From Thermosipho sp. (in: thermotogales) (lineage in GTDB: Bacteria; Thermotogota; Thermotogae; Thermotogales; Fervidobacteriaceae): DNA of 64,000 nucleotides. Below are positions 7,104 through 16,165 of this stretch, in pieces. A program made the position numbers and the translations under genes. Where the stretch lies: assembly GCA_017656335.1 (NCBI GenBank), contig JACDOA010000005.1, positions 18,659 to 82,658 on the forward strand. The letters are read 5' to 3'. Each line of letters opens with the position of its first letter. Positions within the stretch are counted from its first letter, which is position 1. The notes under the pieces are model-generated. The model was not told the origin of the DNA. It worked only from the letters and a program-made list of their open reading frames with translations, and did no database searches.

Positions 7104-8981
7104 TTATTCACCTTCAGTTTCTGTAACAAAATTTATAGCATCAACAATGTACTTTATATAAGGATCTTTTTTAATAATTTCCTCAACTTCATTTCTGTTT
7201 TTTAATAAATCTCTTGCAAGATATTGAGCTACAACTGCTTTTGAAGCTTGTGATTTTAAAAGAGGCTCATAAATCTTACAAGCAATTTTTTCATCGTCAT
7301 ATCCTTCTTTTTGCCATTTTTTGATTTCTTTTCTAGCTTCATCTAAAAATTTTTCGAATTCTCCTTCAAAATTGTCGTTATTTTTTATATTTTTAGCAAT
7401 TTTTATAGCTGCATATAATCTATCTCTTATTTCACTTAACCCCAAATCATATTCAAGCGTCCAATTATTTGTAAACGTTTTTGTTATTCCACTTTCATCA
7501 TATTTCTCCTTCATTTTCTGTCTAGCTTCTTCTTTTTGTTTATTTATATCTATTTCACTCCTATCTTCATTGTTTATTCCACTTCCTTTTAACTCATAAT
7601 AACATTTAGGCTTTACATCAAGGTCTGTTATAATTGCAACCTTTACTCCTATGCCTCCCCCCTCTTTTCTTAAAAATATTTTTGAGTATCTTAAAAAAGC
7701 AAGATTACCAACGTTAACAATAGAAACTCCATATTTATCCAAAGGTTTATTTATTATCTCTGCAATAGTGGGGACTAAAAGATTTTCAGCAGCTCCTTCA
7801 ACCATTATAACCCCCTTAGCAAAAAATAAATTTGCTTTTGTTGCATCAAGAAATCTTTCAAGAAATTCATAGTCTCCCTTTTCAAGTTTTGTATAATTAT
7901 TTCCCATGGGATAACACTGATTATTGGAACATATGATCAATCTTTCAAGATTAACAACTGATGCCAAAGTTATACTATGTGTTGTTAAAATATACTGACT
8001 TTTTTCATTACTTTGCTGTTGCAAATACTTTATAAGTCTTAATTGCGCTTGGGGATGCAAATGTGCTTCAATTTCCTCTATTAAAATAATCTTCGAAACA
8101 TCACTTTTTTTGGAGAGTAATAATTCCATTGCTATATACAATTGATTTAAAGAACCTAATCCTGTTTTATTTTCTTCAAGACTTAGTCCTAATTTCGACA
8201 ATATAGAATATAAATCTCCTCCTGAGATATTTACCTTTGCTTTATAATTCTTATTTTTATAATCTATTCCCATAAAGCTTTCCAAAGTATTGTTGATAAA
8301 TTCCGTAACTTCTTTTGCTCCTTTTTCTCCTTTTTTTATATCAAATTCTTCATTTTCTTCTAAAATCTCTGTTTCAAAGTATTCTTCTATGAGTCGATTA
8401 GTTTCGCCTATATATCTTTCCAAAACATGCTTTTTTTCGTCATTCTTAAAAAACAAATCATAGCTCTTTAATATTTGATAAAACCTAGATCTATATCCAG
8501 GCGTCAATTCATTTTCTGCATCTCTTAATGGTTTAAGATATGTTGTTCTTAATAAATCTCTAGCTTCAAAACTAATATCAAGATACTCTTCACCAGCAGT
8601 AATTTTCGCTGTAATTTTATTATCTTTCATTTTTGCTATAAGTCTAACTTTTAATTGTGAAGTATTATTTTCATCAAAGGTAATCCATTCTAAAAATTTT
8701 CCACCTTCATCTTCTGTTAGGTCCTTAAAAATACATTCTATTTTTAACTCTTTTTTCTCTGAATATTTATAAAAATCCCTTTCATCTAACCATATTCTTT
8801 CATAACTTTGTGTTCCTAAAACCAATTTTATTGCATCAATTATTGTAGTTTTACCACTATCATTCTCCCCAACAATCAGGTTTAGGCCTTTTTTAAAATC
8901 TATAGACACTTTTGGAGGTCCATCTAATTTAGCATAACCAAACTTTCTAAAGTTCCATATGTTCAACTTTGCTAAATACAT
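7104..8981 (-). CDS. gajA: OLD-family ATPase/TOPRIM nuclease, Gabija GajA-like
   Basis: From the ATG at 8981 (ribosome site AAGGAG) the protein has 625 residues. The N-terminal ABC-type ATPase has Walker A GENDSGKT at 38-45, a signature-like GLGSLNQLY, Walker B IILIEEIEAHLHP near 300 and the switch His in ILTTHS. A C-terminal TOPRIM domain follows, with the catalytic Glu in IMVEGAAE near 393 and ITDLD near 452. This is the OLD class 2 layout. Followed 4 bases later by a UvrD helicase, it matches Gabija, where the nuclease is held off by nucleotides and released when phage replication depletes them. Size is close to the reference GajA (about 580). Confidence 0.85.
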   Translation of the reverse strand: MYLAKLNIWNFRKFGYAKLDGPPKVSIDFKKGLNLIVGENDSGKTTIIDAIKLVLGTQSYERIWLDERDFYKYSEKKELKIECIFKDLTEDEGGKFLEWITFDENNTSQLKVRLIAKMKDNKITAKITAGEEYLDISFEARDLLRTTYLKPLRDAENELTPGYRSRFYQILKSYDLFFKNDEKKHVLERYIGETNRLIEEYFETEILEENEEFDIKKGEKGAKEVTEFINNTLESFMGIDYKNKNYKAKVNISGGDLYSILSKLGLSLEENKTGLGSLNQLYIAMELLLSKKSDVSKIILIEEIEAHLHPQAQLRLIKYLQQQSNEKSQYILTTHSITLASVVNLERLIICSNNQCYPMGNNYTKLEKGDYEFLERFLDATKANLFFAKGVIMVEGAAENLLVPTIAEIINKPLDKYGVSIVNVGNLAFLRYSKIFLRKEGGGIGVKVAIITDLDVKPKCYYELKGSGINNEDRSEIDINKQKEEARQKMKEKYDESGITKTFTNNWTLEYDLGLSEIRDRLYAAIKIAKNIKNNDNFEGEFEKFLDEARKEIKKWQKEGYDDEKIACKIYEPLLKSQASKAVVAQYLARDLLKNRNEVEEIIKKDPYIKYIVDAINFVTETEGE

Positions 8982-9023
8982 AAAATCAGCTCCTTGCTTA
9001 TCAAAAAGTTTTATCATATTTTT

Positions 9024-9431
9024 TTATTTTGCTGTTTTTTTGTACTTGATAGAAACTTTAATTTTAAATTGATTTAAACATTTTTTATAATATTTATTCC
9101 CCTTTGGAGAACCCTCGTATCCTTGACACAATTCTAACGTTTCCAACTCTGTTTGTCTGTTTTTGACCATGTCTCGTAATATTTTTCCTATTGAAAATCC
9201 CCCATTATAACAGAGAGGATTACTACAATCAATATATTCTCCAGGAAAATTTCGTTTTGTATAAGTACGTTTGCAATTTTGTTTATTAGTTCCCCAACAT
9301 AATTCTTCAACATCTACTACTATATCTTCTATTTCTGGGAATACTTCTTCAAAACTTACTTTTTTACCAAATACATACTTACTTTCTCGGAAAACATCCG
9401 AAGCTTTTAATCTTTTTCTATGATTTGACAT
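9024..9431 (-). CDS. small Cys-rich protein of unknown function beside gajA
   Basis: From the ATG at 9431 the protein has 135 residues; an upstream extension is open but lacks a ribosome site. It has six cysteines in an ordered pattern: CWGT, then NC, then DCSNPLC followed by a Gly-rich YNGGFSIG, then ELCQGYEG, then KKCLNQFKIKV. This suggests a compact metal-binding or zinc-ribbon-like fold ending in a beta strand. I do not recognise a named family. It ends 42 bases before the gajA start and is probably co-transcribed, which makes it a candidate accessory subunit or regulator of the Gabija-like pair. Confidence 0.6.
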   Translation of the reverse strand: MSNHRKRLKASDVFRESKYVFGKKVSFEEVFPEIEDIVVDVEELCWGTNKQNCKRTYTKRNFPGEYIDCSNPLCYNGGFSIGKILRDMVKNRQTELETLELCQGYEGSPKGNKYYKKCLNQFKIKVSIKYKKTAK

Positions 9432-9693
9432 TTTTTCACCCCGAATCTTTAAAAGAGTATTTGTTGTTTTGAACATTCTAACCAAGGTTCTCAATTCTTA
9501 TTATTGCAGAATTTTCTTTATGTCTCGAACGTTTATTCTTTTTAATATCTGACAGTACAAATTGTAGTTATTCAATATAATCGCTATTCATTTCTTTTGC
9601 CCACGAAAAAAATAATTAATTTGTTCCTCCATGCAAAACAATTGATTTATTTATAATCTTTTGAATTTATAATACTTTCAATTTAATTTTTTT

Positions 9694-11118
9694 TTATTTT
9701 TCAAAACATATTTTAAAAAAGTGCTTTTCACACACTTTCTCTTCTTCTGCCGAAAATTTTTCACAATAATAATTGATAAATTCTTCAACTATTGCTCTAT
9801 TTTTAATCAAGGTATCTTTTGGCAGGTTAGTAAAAATTGTTTCAAGATTGTATGCTGATTGACCAGATGCAAGTATTTGATTTATATTTACTTTCCCCAC
9901 TCCCTTATTCTCTTTTATTCTTTCAAACAACAACTCTAATTCTTGTTTTTCTCTGACAAGATATAATAAAAGAGAAAGAACATTTTCTATGAATGAAGTG
10001 GCCCGAATAAAAGAAGGAAGTTTTGAAAGTTTGTCTATAGCAACCCTTAAGAAAATTCTTTTAAGATTTTCTGGGAAATACTCAGAATTATAAATCTTGT
10101 ATTTTTTAATTTCTTTGAGATTAATATAGTCAATATGATTTTCTATCATTTTCTCAATTTTTTCATTTGACTTCCCATTAATTGAATCAAATATAATCAT
10201 TAAAAAAGAAATTATGTTTTTACGTTCTGGGGACAGTTCATCTATTATTTCATCTAACAGTGTCCTTTCTTCAAGGAATTGCCTTACTTTAATTTTTCCA
10301 TCCACTAGATATTCTAATACTTTTGGTTCTTCCATAATTAATGAAATTATTTTTTCAATTTTTTCATCGGATTCTAGACTATTTAAATATCTCTTAACTT
10401 TTTCATCTACAAAATATTCTGGTTTGTTTCGAAGCAAAACAATTATTAGATTTCTTAATTTTTCCATGTTACTGTTCTCATTCAAAAACTTATTTACAGA
10501 TTCAATTGTAAGATTCCTCAGAAAACTTTTCCCAGCTTTTTCTATATATTTCTTTAAAATAATTTTTTCAAAATCGTCGTAGACTTCCGGAAAATATTTA
10601 CTAAATATATCCTCAAATACATACTCAATTGCCTTTTTATTCAAAATAGGAGGTTGAGACAATAGTATCTCTATAGCATTTCTAATACACATTCTTGCAT
10701 CTTCAGCAGTAGGCACAAAGTACTTTTCTTTTATTATATACATTGACATATGTGCAGACATATTTCTAAGTTCTTTAATAAAAGATAGTTTTTGAAGTTC
10801 CAAATTATCAATCATTTCAAATTTTTTGTAAATATAATTTTCTATTAAAGACCATTCACTAGCTATACTTCCATTCTTCAATTTTTCTTCTACATCTAAC
10901 ACTAGCTTCTTAGCTTCTTTGTCATCAAAATTTTCTGCTAAATACTTAGCTTTTTTATAAGAATCATATAAGACTGTGTTCCATGTAAGAATTATAGCTG
11001 CTCTATACGCACCTATGTTATAACAATTTATTGCTTCTTTCATAAGTTCTTGGATTTCTGTATCATAAATCGTAATCAATAATTCTTCTAAATCAACTAA
11101 ATCTTTGTCATGTATCAT
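9694..11118 (-). CDS. hypothetical protein with HEPN-like N-terminal region
   Basis: From the ATG at 11118 (ribosome site GAGGTGA) the protein has 474 residues. The first 150 are helical with the phrase NIGAYRAAIILTWNTVLYD, common in DUF4145/HEPN-like domains, and a later R118-N-M-S-A-H123, which fits the R-x4-H active site of HEPN RNases. The rest is a long helical region rich in Leu, Ile, Lys and Glu without recognisable catalytic motifs, perhaps a scaffold or sensor. It lies between the RT-nitrilase gene and the Gabija-like genes, 395 bases after the former. RNase activity is inference from one motif. Confidence 0.6.
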   Translation of the reverse strand: MIHDKDLVDLEELLITIYDTEIQELMKEAINCYNIGAYRAAIILTWNTVLYDSYKKAKYLAENFDDKEAKKLVLDVEEKLKNGSIASEWSLIENYIYKKFEMIDNLELQKLSFIKELRNMSAHMSMYIIKEKYFVPTAEDARMCIRNAIEILLSQPPILNKKAIEYVFEDIFSKYFPEVYDDFEKIILKKYIEKAGKSFLRNLTIESVNKFLNENSNMEKLRNLIIVLLRNKPEYFVDEKVKRYLNSLESDEKIEKIISLIMEEPKVLEYLVDGKIKVRQFLEERTLLDEIIDELSPERKNIISFLMIIFDSINGKSNEKIEKMIENHIDYINLKEIKKYKIYNSEYFPENLKRIFLRVAIDKLSKLPSFIRATSFIENVLSLLLYLVREKQELELLFERIKENKGVGKVNINQILASGQSAYNLETIFTNLPKDTLIKNRAIVEEFINYYCEKFSAEEEKVCEKHFFKICFEK

Positions 11119-11224
11119 AAAAATCACCTCTAGATAAAGAAACACTGATTTAGTTTTTAATTCCTTCCCCATAAATTTTATAATTTATCCTCATGTTTCT
11201 TATAAAATCAGCAACATTTCAACA

Positions 11225-11445
11225 TTTTTGATAATTTCTTTTAACCTTTTTCTAACGGATTTGTGAAAAATTCATTGTGCCCCAATAGAAACTTTCGTTA
11301 CGTTCAATTAGCTAAATATATAAAATCAGCTCCTTGTTTATCAAAAAGTTTTATTGTATTTTTTACTTCGGTGTTTTTTGTATTTGATAGAAACTTTAAT
11401 TTTAAATTTGATCATTCTGACCAAGGCTCTTAATTCTTATATATT
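11225..11445. repeat. remnant duplicate of sequences near gajB and gajA ends
   Basis: Bases 11311-11355 are a near copy of 8971-9015, the region holding the gajA start and ribosome site. The similarity runs on to about 11413, then jumps to sequence matching about 9468-9505. So this is a duplicate of the gajA/small-gene junction with about 390 bases deleted. The preceding 11230-11302 resembles 5011-5083. No gene remains here; the whole 394-base space between the RT-nitrilase stop and the next gene is accounted for by these remnants. Confidence 0.7.
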
Positions 11446-11512
11446 ATTCATGCTTTTTCCAAAATTGACTTAGGATTTGCTTTGTGCTAGTTATTATTAA
11501 TTTAATATGTCA

Positions 11513-14500
11513 CTATATCTCCTTGTATTCATATCCAGGAGGAAATGCTTTAAATTTTCTATCTTTAAAATTTTTATCTAATTTTGGAATAGTCTTTCTG
11601 TAATCTTGCAAGTGTTTTATTGGAATATCTACTACTTGGGCCCCGAAAATTCCATTTCCTTCTAATGTTAAAGCTTCTCTTTTATGGATCTCATAGTATG
11701 GTATTCTTACTACCGAACCTCCATATACTCCCGTATTTGCTATAACAAAATTACAAAACACAAGCTTACTCATAGCATCTGCAAGACCTCTATATGTATT
11801 TATATCTTTGTTGTAAGAAGGAACAAATATTGTATCAACATACCCCTTTAGAATCGCAAGATCTTCTAAGGAAAGTGCATCATAGCATATCAATATCGAA
11901 AAAACACCTATATTCTTCGATGTAAAAAGAATTATTTTATCACTTTCTTGTATCTTAATATTTCTTTTTCCAAATTGACTTTTCTCCACATAATTGAAAA
12001 ACTTTTTAAACCCCTGTATTTTTAAAATATTTATATCATTGTACGGCCAGAGCAGTACATAACTATTTCTAACTTCTTGTTTCATCTTATTAAAGACATA
12101 TTCAATACCATATATTGCAACTATTCCTGTCTTTCTTACCCATTCCACTAAATCTTTTTCCACATCTTGTGGAATTGAAAGTTCAGGCGCAATAAAAAGA
12201 TCTATGTTTTGTTCTTTAAAAACTTTCAGTGCAACAATCAATTCTTTTCTCAATGCGTTAACCAAACATTTTTGATATTTCAAATCTTCACTTAAATATT
12301 TATAGTCATCCTTAAAGTAATTAACAGTTGGCTGAAAAATACCTACACGTATAAAAGGTTTCAACTCCTTATCTCCATAAACACGTAACGGGAGTTCCAT
12401 TTTTATCACTGAACGATTTAGAAAAATAAGTTTCTTCAACTCTTCAAAAAGCAGTTCTCCTAATTCTTTTCCAGGACTGTTATAAGGTTTTAACTTCATG
12501 CGTTTGTATTTGCCTATGTTATCAGCTATTATGTTAGCTATATCACTACTAACAACAAGTTCTTCAACAAGTTTTCTCCAGATATTTTTAAAAAGATACT
12601 TTCTATCATAATCAACAGGCGACGAAAGACTCTCAAATAAAAACTCTCCCTTTAGTATCTGAAATATCAACCAGTATAAGGCTTCCGGGAGTTTTTCTTG
12701 GATTTTTATAACTTCTTTAGCTTCTTTTTCTTTTTCTATGTTTTCTTTTGAGTCTTTAACACCTTTTTTCTCATCTTCATCTTCTTTTTCTTTTGCAAAT
12801 TCCTTTCTTAAGTCCTCTTCCAAGCTTTCAACACTTCTTTTTCCACTCTGAAGTTCTTTGGCTATTTTGTTAAATTTTTCTGTGTCAATACTTATTTCAA
12901 GAATATCAGTAAAGCTTGTGTTTTTCTTCCATGAATTAATACTTACAAGAAGAAATGATAATAATATTTTTTGAAAATACGACAAGTTAATTATATTCAG
13001 AAAATTTGCCACAGAAATATTACCCATATTTGATTTATCTTCCAGATATCTAATTTCCAAAAATTCTTTTATGTTTCTCAAAACTGCCAGAGCATTCTTT
13101 TTAAACTGATAGTTTTCAGAACTAAAACTAATTTTTTCAATTAATCGAGATATACTTTTTCTGAATTTCATATTATCGGGAAAGACACCTTCATAGGTTC
13201 CTTGCAATAATAGTTGTAATAATCTATAATTGTTGTAATTTTCGTTTTTATTGTTCACAAAACTGTTATTCGAATTTTCTTTATCCAATTCATTAAAAAG
13301 TATTTTAAGGAAACCTAAAGATTTTTCTACAATAAGTCTTTTAGCTTTTTTTTCGTTGAGTGAAAAGTAAATCCTCAATAATAAATAACTATACAATTTA
13401 AGCTGCTCAAGTGTGTCTTTCTCTTCTTTGCTATTTACTTTCAGTGTTTTAAGAAGTGTTTTAATGTGCTCAAAAGATTTATATTCAGTAAGTTTAAACA
13501 ACTTTAGCAGTAATTTATAGCAAAGTTTTTCGTTTTCAGTTTCTCTTTTCAACCATTTATAAACTGATATTTTAGAATTAATCAGGTTTTTAAATTCATA
13601 CATGGTGTCGTGTTCGTGATTACTGACAAGCTTGGTAGCGACAAAGTTTTCAGCATCTTCACTCAAACCATATCCAAGAGCCTTTAATAATACAACTATA
13701 TCAAGCAACTCAGCAGTTAACATTGGATTACGTTTAAAAAATTTCTTTTTGTTTTCTATCATATTTTCAACAATATTGTTAATATCCTTTAAGAACTTTT
13801 TAGGAATGTCATCTTCGCCGTTTAATTTTTCTTTTAACACCTGGTTTATATATCTTAGAAGCTCATAATAAAGAAAAGGTATTCCAGATTCTTCAACTCT
13901 GATTTTCTCGTTGATTACATTCAAAAGATATTTTAAATAAACATTTGTTTGTATATTGTCGTAGTAAATTAAATATACAAGTTCGATATATCTTTTATAT
14001 AATTTAGTTTTTGACGGAGTATTAACAATAGCATACTCAACATCAGCTAAAGCATTTTTCATTAAACTCTTGATATTCTTCTCATTTTCTTTCTCTTCTT
14101 TTTTCTTTATAGCACCTGATAAGTTTTCTAATTTCAATTCTTGCTCCAAATTAGTCCAATGTTCAGCCTTGTATGCTGGTGGATGTTTTAATGCATTTTC
14201 AATTATCCTTGTCATAAAATGGGCAGAAAATGACTGTCTAGTCTGCGGTGCAATTTTATCCTCATCTAAATGAGCCCTTATTAAATTTCTTGCACGATTA
14301 AAACTTTCCTGAAGATTTTCCATTGTTGACAATCCAAATATTTTTTCAGATAAGACGGACATTTCATTAAAAACTGTAGTTTGAAAATCATGATAATTTT
14401 CCCTTGTTAATTCAAACTCTTTTAAGAAGAGGTTGTTTAACTCTTCAGTGCTCACATCGTCGTCATCTATATTAAGAATAAATCTTAAATTTCTTTCTAT

Positions 14501-15772
14501 TTTTTTAACAACATTTTCAGCTTTTTGATCTTGGTTTGTTCTGGGATTTTTCAATGTAAATAAATTTCTTAGCATGGTCAAAAATTCATCACCGGAATAA
14601 CTATCTTTCAAGTTGTTCTCCGAAACAAACTGAGTTAATCGATAATACTCACTTAAAATTCTCGGTTTTAATTTATCAAAATTTATAATTAATTCTAAGT
14701 TTTTCAATTCACAATTTATGATTCTATTTGCTAGAAGCATTCTTTCGATATTATCAGATACAATTACAATATCATCCACATATCTGAAATATCCCAATAT
14801 TTCTCCTCTCATAAATGCTTTTTTTATCAGTTCATCCATTTTTACATCAAGATTAAAAAGATAAATATTAGCCATAAACCCAGAAGCCAGTAATCCAACA
14901 GGAAGGCCTATATTTTCTGGTTTTTCGTAATTACCAAAAACGCCTCCTAACTCAAAAGTTAGTAATTTTATCAAATAGTTTGAAACTTCTTCAATTTTAT
15001 TTTTTTCAAAATTCATAAAATCTAGTATTTTTTTAACATTTTCTATCAATTTTTTTATTTTAATAGATGGGAAAAATTTTTTGATATCAAGCTTCATATA
15101 GTACAAATTCTTTTTTTCAGAATCACAACCATTAGAATTACTAAAACAAAACAGAGGAAATTTACTTTTCCAAACATCAAACGAACCTTCGCAATTTTTT
15201 ATATATTCAGAAACCCATATTACACTTTTTTCGTTATTATTTTCCATTTCAAACATTTCTTTTTCAATATCATCCAGTTCTATTCCAAGTATGCTGCTTA
15301 AAAAAATTTTTTGATATCTTCTGAAAGGTTTATATGACATATTAAAGGATTTATATATTTCCTTACCTGGTACACTGTATTTACCATATTCCCATCTTCC
15401 GGTTTCCAAATTTTTCCCGAAAGGCCGCCATAATCTATATCCAAAAGAATATCGTGGCATAATTTTATCTATCGGAGGACCAAAAACGTTCAAAAAGCTA
15501 ATCCAAAGAACTTGGTAATCAAATGGTACATAATAATAGTCTCTTGTTTTCCCGGATGTTTTTGGCACCTTATAGTAATATAATGGAATAGAAAAGTTTT
15601 CGTTGTTACTAATCTCTTCAATCATCTTACTAATCTGTTTAATTTTTTCTTCCAGATTCCATTCCCATTCAAAAGCTTCACTTTCAACAAGACTTCCCTC
15701 AAGAGCATTTTTAACTTTTATATATGCTTTTAATATGTTTGAATCGGCTTTCCAATTTTCCAAAAAACTCAT
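11513..15772 (-). CDS. reverse transcriptase-nitrilase fusion, DRT type 1 (UG1)-like
   Basis: A 1419-residue protein starting at ATG 15772 (ribosome site GGAGGG). The N-terminal third is a reverse transcriptase: YYYVPFDYQVL near 80, MKLDIKKFFPSIK near 238 (first catalytic Asp), GLPVGLLASGFMANI near 295, and YFRYVDDIVIVSD near 330 (catalytic YVDD). A long helical linker follows, with a charged Glu/Lys stretch near 1000. From about 1140 there is a nitrilase domain with the triad Glu in FIAPELS (near 1194), a Lys near 1255 and Cys in LICYDAL (near 1294). Reverse transcriptases with a C-terminal nitrilase define the UG1/DRT1 defence class. All catalytic residues appear present. Confidence 0.88.
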   Translation of the reverse strand: MSFLENWKADSNILKAYIKVKNALEGSLVESEAFEWEWNLEEKIKQISKMIEEISNNENFSIPLYYYKVPKTSGKTRDYYYVPFDYQVLWISFLNVFGPPIDKIMPRYSFGYRLWRPFGKNLETGRWEYGKYSVPGKEIYKSFNMSYKPFRRYQKIFLSSILGIELDDIEKEMFEMENNNEKSVIWVSEYIKNCEGSFDVWKSKFPLFCFSNSNGCDSEKKNLYYMKLDIKKFFPSIKIKKLIENVKKILDFMNFEKNKIEEVSNYLIKLLTFELGGVFGNYEKPENIGLPVGLLASGFMANIYLFNLDVKMDELIKKAFMRGEILGYFRYVDDIVIVSDNIERMLLANRIINCELKNLELIINFDKLKPRILSEYYRLTQFVSENNLKDSYSGDEFLTMLRNLFTLKNPRTNQDQKAENVVKKIERNLRFILNIDDDDVSTEELNNLFLKEFELTRENYHDFQTTVFNEMSVLSEKIFGLSTMENLQESFNRARNLIRAHLDEDKIAPQTRQSFSAHFMTRIIENALKHPPAYKAEHWTNLEQELKLENLSGAIKKKEEKENEKNIKSLMKNALADVEYAIVNTPSKTKLYKRYIELVYLIYYDNIQTNVYLKYLLNVINEKIRVEESGIPFLYYELLRYINQVLKEKLNGEDDIPKKFLKDINNIVENMIENKKKFFKRNPMLTAELLDIVVLLKALGYGLSEDAENFVATKLVSNHEHDTMYEFKNLINSKISVYKWLKRETENEKLCYKLLLKLFKLTEYKSFEHIKTLLKTLKVNSKEEKDTLEQLKLYSYLLLRIYFSLNEKKAKRLIVEKSLGFLKILFNELDKENSNNSFVNNKNENYNNYRLLQLLLQGTYEGVFPDNMKFRKSISRLIEKISFSSENYQFKKNALAVLRNIKEFLEIRYLEDKSNMGNISVANFLNIINLSYFQKILLSFLLVSINSWKKNTSFTDILEISIDTEKFNKIAKELQSGKRSVESLEEDLRKEFAKEKEDEDEKKGVKDSKENIEKEKEAKEVIKIQEKLPEALYWLIFQILKGEFLFESLSSPVDYDRKYLFKNIWRKLVEELVVSSDIANIIADNIGKYKRMKLKPYNSPGKELGELLFEELKKLIFLNRSVIKMELPLRVYGDKELKPFIRVGIFQPTVNYFKDDYKYLSEDLKYQKCLVNALRKELIVALKVFKEQNIDLFIAPELSIPQDVEKDLVEWVRKTGIVAIYGIEYVFNKMKQEVRNSYVLLWPYNDINILKIQGFKKFFNYVEKSQFGKRNIKIQESDKIILFTSKNIGVFSILICYDALSLEDLAILKGYVDTIFVPSYNKDINTYRGLADAMSKLVFCNFVIANTGVYGGSVVRIPYYEIHKREALTLEGNGIFGAQVVDIPIKHLQDYRKTIPKLDKNFKDRKFKAFPPGYEYKEI

Positions 15773-15830
15773 TTACATTTCCCTCCAATAAAAAATTGTA
15801 TTTGATTATTATAAACACTTTTTTTACAAA

Positions 15831-15898
15831 GGCAGGTTACCCTAATACATTAATTCACTGGGTTTCATAACATATACGGTTTATTAGGATAACCCGCC
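15831..15898 (-). ncRNA. 17-bp stem-loop in the leader of the RT-nitrilase gene
   Basis: Arms 15831-15847 and 15882-15898 form a hairpin with a 34-base loop. Read as minus-strand RNA all 17 positions pair, two of them as G-U. Read as plus-strand RNA the same two positions would be A-C mismatches, so a minus-strand transcript is favoured. It ends 58 bases before the RT start codon and is not followed by a T run, so it is not an ordinary terminator. It may be an RT-associated RNA or a leader control element. Function is unproven. Confidence 0.5.
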
Positions 15899-16165
15899 AA
15901 AAAAATCATATCATAAAAAATTCAAGCAGCATTATATGTTATTAATTCACATCCAGAAGCAAATAATACAATCAAATAAAACTCATAAAAAATTAATTAT
16001 AAATAATCCAAACTTTCTTTATACCCTATCTCTAAATTTTTTTTGGAAGTAAAATCACTCCCAATAGCGTTAAAAAAGAAAAAGAAGTGCATAAAAAAAC
16101 AAGATGAATAAAAAAATAATTATTAAGACGTGCAAAAAAATATATAGAAAAACAATATGCAATTT

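Noticed and set aside
15831..15898. Stem-loop considered as a terminator for the gene at 16166-17431
   Set aside because: It lies 270 bases after that stop and is followed by TTTGTAAAAAAAG rather than a T run.
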